10,325 nucleotides of DNA from SAR202 cluster bacterium (lineage in GTDB: Bacteria; Chloroflexota; Dehalococcoidia; Lucifugimonadales; UBA3495), in assembly GCA_009392095.1 (NCBI GenBank), contig VFHF01000148.1, positions 1 through 10,325 of the forward strand. The letters are read 5' to 3'. Below the pieces are notes generated by a model. The model saw nothing but the letters and a program-made list of their open reading frames with translations. It did no database searches and was not told the DNA's origin. Below, piece by piece: positions 6,356-10,325 of this stretch (positions within the stretch are counted from its first letter, which is position 1; the number at the start of each line of letters is the position of its first letter). The position numbers and the translations under genes are program-made.

Positions 6356-7456
6356 ATGGTGGTAGCCGCGGAAATCGCTCAGATGGACCCCAAGGGACTC
6401 AGGCGTGTAGAAGAGCTATTTGATCAACAGATCGAGACCGGAGTCCACCCGGGTGCGGCATTGGCGGTCTACCGGCACGGCATGCCGGTGTTGGACCTAT
6501 ACAGCGGTCTGGCCAACCAAGAGTCAGGTAAACCGGTGGCCGAAGACACCATGTTTGTCCTCTATTCCTCAACTAAGGCTGTGACGTCAGCCTGCCTCCA
6601 CATCCTCTGGGAACGGGGCAAGTTTGATTGGGACGACACGGTTGCCGCTCACTGGCCTGAATTCGCCCAGAAAGGGAAGGAAGAGGTCACCATCAAGCAT
6701 GTGATGACCCACGAATCGGGCTTTCCCGACACCCCCAGCCATATGACCTGGGACCGCTGGCACGACTGGGAAGCAGCCGTAGAAGCCATGGAGCAGATTC
6801 CTCTCGACTACAAGCCGGGCCGGGTGATTGCCTACCATCCCCGGAATTTCGGTTGGGTCGTAGGCGAACTCGTCCGCAGAATCGACGGACGCCCCATCGA
6901 CCGATTCGTTCGCGAAGAGATCACCGGCCCACAGAATATAGAAGAATTCCACCTGGGCATCGACCCATCCATGGAAGACCGGGTAGCCAAGCTATACCCC
7001 ATGGAAGATTGCGACCGTACCAGCCAGGTTACGATCTATAACAGACCCGAGGTCCATACGGCAGTACTGCCCGCCGGCGGTGGAATCGCCACGGCCCGGG
7101 GACTGGCCCGGTTCTACGCCATGATGGCCGGGGGCGGGGTGTTGGACGGCGTGACCATGTTGAAGCCGGAGACGGTGGCGGCGGTAACCAAACAGCAGTC
7201 CGAGGGGCTGGACCACAGCCTAGACCGGCAGGTGAAACGGTCATTGGGCCTATCTCTCGGAGACCCGCGCACCGCATCCCCGGGCAACGAAGATATACGC
7301 ACTTTCGGACACGCCGGTTCGGGAACATCCGTCGGCTGGGCCAATCCTGATTCGGGGTTGGCTTTTGCTTACATAACCAACGGGTTCCGTGCTGAGACAA
7401 CCAACACGCCGCGGCTGGCGGAGATATCTCAAGCCGTCCTAGATGCCGCACTCTAG
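6356..7456 (+). CDS. Beta-lactamase-fold serine hydrolase (class C / EstB-like esterase), 366 aa
   Basis: A member of the class C beta-lactamase-related family, which includes esterases, lactonases and D-aminopeptidases. Motif 1 SxxK is Ser71-Ser-Thr-Lys74 in VLYSSTKAVTSACL. The Tyr motif is Tyr160-His-Pro rather than the Tyr-x-Asn of true class C beta-lactamases, and motif 3 is His319-Ala-Gly in FGHAGSGTSVGW, where beta-lactamases have KTG. These differences favour an esterase or lactonase over antibiotic hydrolysis. LMTHESGFPDT-like residues 117-125 and a PAGGGIATARGLARFY block are also typical. There is no signal peptide, so the enzyme should be cytoplasmic, again unlike a resistance enzyme. 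An AAAGGA ribosome site precedes ATG 6356 by nine bases. Its place after an LLM oxygenase and a hydratase suggests it opens an ester or lactone made in the same pathway. Confidence 0.88.
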   Translation: MVVAAEIAQMDPKGLRRVEELFDQQIETGVHPGAALAVYRHGMPVLDLYSGLANQESGKPVAEDTMFVLYSSTKAVTSACLHILWERGKFDWDDTVAAHWPEFAQKGKEEVTIKHVMTHESGFPDTPSHMTWDRWHDWEAAVEAMEQIPLDYKPGRVIAYHPRNFGWVVGELVRRIDGRPIDRFVREEITGPQNIEEFHLGIDPSMEDRVAKLYPMEDCDRTSQVTIYNRPEVHTAVLPAGGGIATARGLARFYAMMAGGGVLDGVTMLKPETVAAVTKQQSEGLDHSLDRQVKRSLGLSLGDPRTASPGNEDIRTFGHAGSGTSVGWANPDSGLAFAYITNGFRAETTNTPRLAEISQAVLDAAL

Positions 7457-7485
7457 CGACGGTCTAAACCTCAGGAGACAGCAAA

Positions 7486-7677
7486 ATGGCGAACCCGAAA
7501 CAGACTTTCGAGGTTGAATTAGGAACGGACCAGATGGCCTTCATCCGGTCCATGAAAGACAAGTACGACATAGTTGATGAAAGCAAAACGCTTCGGGTGG
7601 TCATCGATTATCTGATCGGCGCCAAGGGCGTTCATGACGAGGTCTTCGAGAAGCGCCGCTGTTATCGGTGTGACTAG
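7486..7677 (+). CDS. Small protein, ribbon-helix-helix-like with C-terminal CxxC (63 aa)
   Basis: I do not recognise a named family. The layout is an N-terminal strand (TFEVELG, 7-13), a first helix (DQMAFIRSMKDKYDI, 15-29), a turn, and a second helix (DESKTLRVVIDYLIGA, 31-46), which is the pattern of CopG/Arc ribbon-helix-helix DNA-binding proteins. The end is basic and closes with Cys59-Tyr-Arg-Cys62-Asp, a possible metal-binding or redox pair, with His50 nearby. It is very likely a real gene: a CAGGAGA ribosome site sits a proper distance before ATG 7486, it starts 29 nt after the hydrolase stop, and it runs in the same direction as the operon. An operon autoregulator is one possible role; this is inference. 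Confidence 0.7.
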   Translation: MANPKQTFEVELGTDQMAFIRSMKDKYDIVDESKTLRVVIDYLIGAKGVHDEVFEKRRCYRCD

Positions 7678-7693
7678 GCCTTGATATCGGCCT
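7676..7693. terminator. Hairpin between convergent genes
   Basis: AGGCC and GGCCT pair around an 8-nt loop in the 16-nt gap between two stop codons. GGCC-TTTA-GGCC overlaps it on the right. A bidirectional terminator for the plus-strand operon and the minus-strand AroQ-like gene is likely, though the stem is short. Confidence 0.4.
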
Positions 7694-8119
7694 TTAGGCC
7701 ATCTGTTTGACCGCTTCCAAGGCTAGTTTATATCCATAGACACCAAAGCCGTATACCGCGCCCTTGCAGACGGGAAGCACCTGAGAGACGGTCCCCCTGG
7801 CGGTCGGGTTGGAAGCGTGCACTTCGATCACCGGGAATTTCACCTGAGAGATAGCTCCCTTTATTGGTCCGGTGGTCGTGGTGTAGCCGGCCGGGTTTAT
7901 CAGCGCGGCATCAAAATTCCGGTCATGGGCGTCGTATAAAGCATTCACCACTTCGCCCTCGATATTCGAATGCATCAACTCGATGTCCATGCCCAGGCTT
8001 TCCGCGTAACCCAAGATCTGCTCGTTCATCTCTTCCAGGGTCATGGGACCAAAGGTCTCCAGTTGGACCTTTCCGCGCATATTCATGCCCGCGCCTTGGA
8101 TCACCAGCACCTTACCCAT
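7694..8119 (-). CDS. AroQ-like (type II dehydroquinase fold) protein with altered active site, 141 aa
   Basis: The length and overall pattern match type II 3-dehydroquinate dehydratase: a first strand with VLVIQGAGMNMRG (where AroQ has NGPNLN), MTLEEMNEQI, MHSNIEGEVVNAL (AroQ: SNHEGE), AALINPAGYTTTTG, PVIEVHASNPTARG and GFGVYGYKLALEA. Asn75, His101 and Arg108 are kept. The catalytic Tyr position is Phe23, the mobile-loop Arg position is Val18, the His of the AYTHTS block is Thr81, and the second Arg after His-x-Arg is Ser112. With these changes normal dehydroquinase activity seems doubtful, so I give no aroQ symbol. ATG 8119 has an AGGAG ribosome site eight bases upstream. It follows the protoglobin gene by 27 nt and is probably co-transcribed with it. 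No other shikimate gene is nearby. Confidence 0.8.
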   Translation of the reverse strand: MGKVLVIQGAGMNMRGKVQLETFGPMTLEEMNEQILGYAESLGMDIELMHSNIEGEVVNALYDAHDRNFDAALINPAGYTTTTGPIKGAISQVKFPVIEVHASNPTARGTVSQVLPVCKGAVYGFGVYGYKLALEAVKQMA

Positions 8120-8146
8120 GTGATTTTCTCCTAGATACCTGATTGA

Positions 8147-8716
8147 TTATTCGTTAGGCGCCGCCGGCGTTTCGCCGTCTGCCTCCGTTGGGGTCTCATT
8201 GATATAGCCGGCCTGCAAGATATCAAGCTGTACCATCATCAATTTGTTCCAGGCCACCGAAGCCCGCATCACTTCCCGCGGGTCTTCGATTTCTTCTTGG
8301 AATATCCGGGCCAGCTCTGTCTGAATGTATGACATGGACCCGACCATGAAACGGCTGGGGATAGAACCGAGGTGGGCCCGGTGGGATGGGGGATGGCTGT
8401 GGACGATGCCCGTGGCCAACAGCCTGATGGGGTAGTCTTGATCTATCTTGAAACCGATAGAGCCGGTCAGCCAGCGCAACAGACTGTGCTTGCGCCGGTC
8501 CAGTTTTTGCTCGTCAACCTCGCCTCCCGCCTCCAGGAAAAATCGGCGAGTTTCGGGAAATTTTAAAAAGTGGTCGTAGACTGCGGCCGTGATTTCTTCG
8601 CCCCTAGCCGAAACCAAATCTCGGGTGGATTCGATAACATCCAGTTCCGCCTGATCAAGACCAACGAAATCGGCAACCTCTTTCATCCGGGCCGGCCAAT
8701 CTACGATTCGCTGCAT
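8147..8716 (-). CDS. Protoglobin / globin-coupled-sensor-type haem protein, 189 aa
   Basis: Single-domain protein resembling the protoglobin family (haem-binding globins of the sensor lineage that bind O2, NO or CO). Supporting pieces are VGLDQAELDVIESTRDLV at the N-terminus, ITAAVYDHFLKFPETRRFF (AVYDHF is typical), RRKHSLLRWLTG, and a region HRAHLGSIPSRFMVGSMSYI that matches the proximal-His helix; His115 is the likely haem ligand, though spacing to the following Pro-x-Arg is one residue shorter than I expect. The C-terminal tail is acidic, Pro/Thr-rich and probably disordered. No kinase, cyclase or methyl-acceptor domain follows. ATG 8716 is chosen over an upstream TTG at 8743 because GGAG sits five bases before it. 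It has its own promoter and leads the two-gene unit with the AroQ-like gene. Confidence 0.75.
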   Translation of the reverse strand: MQRIVDWPARMKEVADFVGLDQAELDVIESTRDLVSARGEEITAAVYDHFLKFPETRRFFLEAGGEVDEQKLDRRKHSLLRWLTGSIGFKIDQDYPIRLLATGIVHSHPPSHRAHLGSIPSRFMVGSMSYIQTELARIFQEEIEDPREVMRASVAWNKLMMVQLDILQAGYINETPTEADGETPAAPNE

Positions 8717-8772
8717 GTCTACTCCAGGATTTCTTTGGGCCAACTCCGCTCGTCGTCGGTCCAGTGCAACCG

Positions 8773-8801
8773 AATATAACCCTTCCTATTCGACCGGGCA
8801 A
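8773..8801 (-). promoter_or_regulatory. Sigma70-type promoter for the protoglobin gene
   Basis: On the minus strand TTGCCC (8801-8796), a 17-nt spacer and TATATT (8778-8773). Transcription would start near 8766, about 50 nt before ATG 8716. It lies between the MFS stop and the globin start, so the globin and AroQ-like genes can be expressed independently of the transporter. Confidence 0.55.
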
Positions 8802-8815
8802 GAGATGCATTCTGC

Positions 8816-10135
8816 CTATGCGTCTCCACCAGATGGGTTATGAGCCGGTTTCGAGTCCGGTTCTGGGCCTGGATCCGCCGCCGCTTCCGACTCGGCTTGG
8901 ACCAGAGGATTCCAGAGCAGGGGGGAGATGAACATGGCGGGCAACAGGAGCAACAACCCGGCCGATGCGTTCAAGGAAATTGCCCATTGGATGGAAACTG
9001 CGGATGCCACCGCGCCCATTTCAATCGCCCCCAAAGGCGTTCCAGCCCCGATGCACACACTGAGCAGGCCCATCATTCGGCCTCGCATATCGTGGGGAGT
9101 GGCAAGCATGGTCACTGCGCTCTGCATGGTTGAGAAACCGGACTGGGCAACTCCACTCAGCGTCAACAGCCCGAACGTTAATCCGTACCAAGGCGACCAG
9201 ACAAATATGATTCCAATCAAGAGCACTCCCGTGGAACCCAGTACGAACACTCGCCCGTGATAGCGCAGGTCACGGGAGATGGCCATGATTCCTGCCCCCG
9301 CTAATTGCCCAAAACCATCGGCGGCAACCAACAGCCCAACCAACGTAACACCAACCCCCAAGTGATCCCGGCCGATGGCAGGGATGAATTGCTGGACGGG
9401 AAATGCCAGGGCGTTCATCACGATGGTGATGTAAAACAGCCCCACCAAAACAGGGCTGCGCCAGGCGTAGCTTACGGCGACCTTCAAGCTACGTATGACG
9501 GGCTCTATGTGGGCTGGGCCTTGGTAGTCCGGTATCCGAAGCCGGGCCATCAATGCGAGATTGGACAGATGGATCACCAGCAAAAACAAATAGGCTTCCG
9601 TGAATCCGGCGGCGCCCAAGATTATTCCGCCGACGATTGGCCCCGTCATCTTGCCGATATTGTTGCTAATCACGTCCAGAGACAGAGCGTTGACCAACCG
9701 CCGCTGCCCGACGATGTCAAAAATGGCGGTACGGCGGGCCGGGTCTTCGATGGCCTTTGTGAGACCTTGAACAAAGACTGCCAGGAAAACGTGCCAGGCT
9801 TCGATCAGCTCAAAGTCGTAGGCGATGACCGAAAGTAGTATGGCTGTTGTCAGGACATTGATCAGTTGGCCCGCAATCAATATGCGGCCCCTGGGGAAAC
9901 GGTCGGCGATGTAGCCCGTGAACATGGAAATGATTGGCCGGGAAAGGTTATTAAACGCCAGGACCAGGCCAAGTTGGAAATAGGAGTCGGTCAGTTGGAG
10001 AATCAACCAACTCAAGACCAGTAGCTCCATGCGGCGGCCAAACTCGCCCACGCTTCCGACATACCAGATGAGCCGGAAATCGGCGTTCTGCAATACCGTC
10101 CAAAGCGTCCCTCTAACCCCTGACAATTGCCTCAT
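8816..10135 (-). CDS. MFS transporter, MFS_3 / EntS-like (DHA3-type) exporter family, 439 aa
   Basis: A polytopic inner-membrane protein with about twelve hydrophobic segments. The family-typical start FRLIWYVGSVGEFGRRMELLVLSW, the motif-A loop GYIADRFPRGR (74-84) between segments 2 and 3, and the block DPARRTAIFDIVGQRRLVNALSLD followed by GPIVGG are characteristic of the EntS/MFS_3 branch, whose known members export siderophores, macrolides or other hydrophobic compounds by proton antiport. The C-terminal 30 residues are Pro/Glu/Ala-rich and probably cytoplasmic and disordered. ATG 10135 is preceded by GGGAG at a rather long 12-nt distance, so the start is reasonable but not certain. It is the first of three minus-strand genes; the next has its own promoter. 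The substrate cannot be inferred. Confidence 0.88.
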   Translation of the reverse strand: MRQLSGVRGTLWTVLQNADFRLIWYVGSVGEFGRRMELLVLSWLILQLTDSYFQLGLVLAFNNLSRPIISMFTGYIADRFPRGRILIAGQLINVLTTAILLSVIAYDFELIEAWHVFLAVFVQGLTKAIEDPARRTAIFDIVGQRRLVNALSLDVISNNIGKMTGPIVGGIILGAAGFTEAYLFLLVIHLSNLALMARLRIPDYQGPAHIEPVIRSLKVAVSYAWRSPVLVGLFYITIVMNALAFPVQQFIPAIGRDHLGVGVTLVGLLVAADGFGQLAGAGIMAISRDLRYHGRVFVLGSTGVLLIGIIFVWSPWYGLTFGLLTLSGVAQSGFSTMQSAVTMLATPHDMRGRMMGLLSVCIGAGTPLGAIEMGAVASAVSIQWAISLNASAGLLLLLPAMFISPLLWNPLVQAESEAAADPGPEPDSKPAHNPSGGDA

Positions 10136-10190
10136 CGCGACAATCTGCTCCCTATTGCGGGCCCACTCTCAGCCAGGTATGTGCAGTAGC

Positions 10191-10199
10191 TGGTATATT
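10191..10199 (+). promoter_or_regulatory. Candidate extended -10 element upstream of the permease gene
   Basis: TGG-TATATT lies in the divergent 143-bp intergenic region, about 80 nt before ATG 10279. No clear -35 partner is visible. I see no confident promoter for the divergent MFS gene in the same stretch. Confidence 0.3.
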
Positions 10200-10278
10200 T
10201 GCTGTGATGCGGAATAACTTGGTCATTCTACTCCCAAACCTCAGTTGGCTTCATTGACGCCAATCGAAGGGCCTGAGT

Positions 10279-10325
10279 ATGGTGGACGTATTCCTCAACT
10301 TGGCGACCGGGGGTATCATTCAACG
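10279..10325 (+). CDS. 5' end of a probable LivH-type branched-chain amino acid ABC permease (partial)
   Basis: ATG 10279 is preceded by GAAGGG with a 7-nt spacer. The 15 complete codons encode MVDVFLNLATGGIIQ, which matches the usual first membrane helix of LivH-type permeases (MDxFLQxxxNGLxxG pattern). Only the start is in the window, so the call rests on a short stretch and its ribosome site. It is divergent from the MFS gene. Confidence 0.4.
   Translation, partial: MVDVFLNLATGGIIQ

Noticed and set aside
7029..7451. 140-codon open frame on the minus strand
   Set aside because: It lies antisense to the SxxK hydrolase and its Pro/Arg-rich translation is typical of shadow frames in GC-rich DNA.
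9305..9838. 177-codon open frame on the plus strand
   Set aside because: It is antisense to the MFS transporter, is rich in Gln/Asp/Pro with no fold pattern, and reflects codon bias of the transporter.
10253..10281. TTGACG upstream of the right-edge permease gene as a -35 box
   Set aside because: A 17-nt spacer would place the -10 box on the start codon itself, leaving no leader for the ribosome site that is clearly present.

Overview
This window looks like a chromosomal segment of an uncultivated bacterium of the SAR202 type (Chloroflexota, near Dehalococcoidia). That is an inference from gene content: two different luciferase-like flavin monooxygenases, an HpaB-type flavin monooxygenase, an MhpD-type hydratase and an SxxK hydrolase lie within 7 kb, and genomes of that group are known for expanded flavin monooxygenase families. 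There is no rRNA, tRNA, CRISPR array, insertion sequence or phage gene that I can support, and no phylogenetic marker to settle the taxonomy.

Left edge (1-613): two damaged response-regulator receiver domains on opposite strands. One runs off the window on the minus strand, lacks its N-terminal third and has Lys where the phospho-acceptor Asp should be. The other, on the plus strand, has all the canonical receiver residues but is split by a frameshift near 402-415.

Centre (691-7677): an HpaB-family monooxygenase on the minus strand is divergent from a plus-strand block. The shared 172-bp intergenic region carries a good sigma70-type promoter (TTGACG-N16-TATAAT) whose -35 box forms one arm of a 7-bp inverted repeat. 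The plus block holds an LLM-class monooxygenase followed by a hairpin, an exonuclease III gene (xthA), and then a tight four-gene run with gaps of 29-37 nt: a second LLM-class monooxygenase, an MhpD-like hydratase, a beta-lactamase/esterase-fold hydrolase and a 63-residue ribbon-helix-helix-like protein ending in CxxC. The enzymes fit a catabolic scheme of flavin-dependent oxygenation, ester or lactone opening and hydration of a dienoate; the substrate is unknown.

Right part (7694-10135): three minus-strand genes converge on that operon across a short hairpin. They are an MFS exporter-like transporter, a protoglobin-like haem protein with its own predicted promoter (TTGCCC-N17-TATATT), and a small protein of the type II dehydroquinase (AroQ) fold that has lost four of the catalytic or substrate-binding residues of that family. 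At the far right a plus-strand gene starts at 10279; its first 15 residues resemble a LivH-type branched-chain amino acid permease.

The points most worth following are the AroQ-like protein with a rebuilt active site, the reciprocal Tyr/His exchange in the HpaB-family enzyme, the small RHH/CxxC protein closing the catabolic operon, and the palindrome over the -35 box of the first LLM gene.
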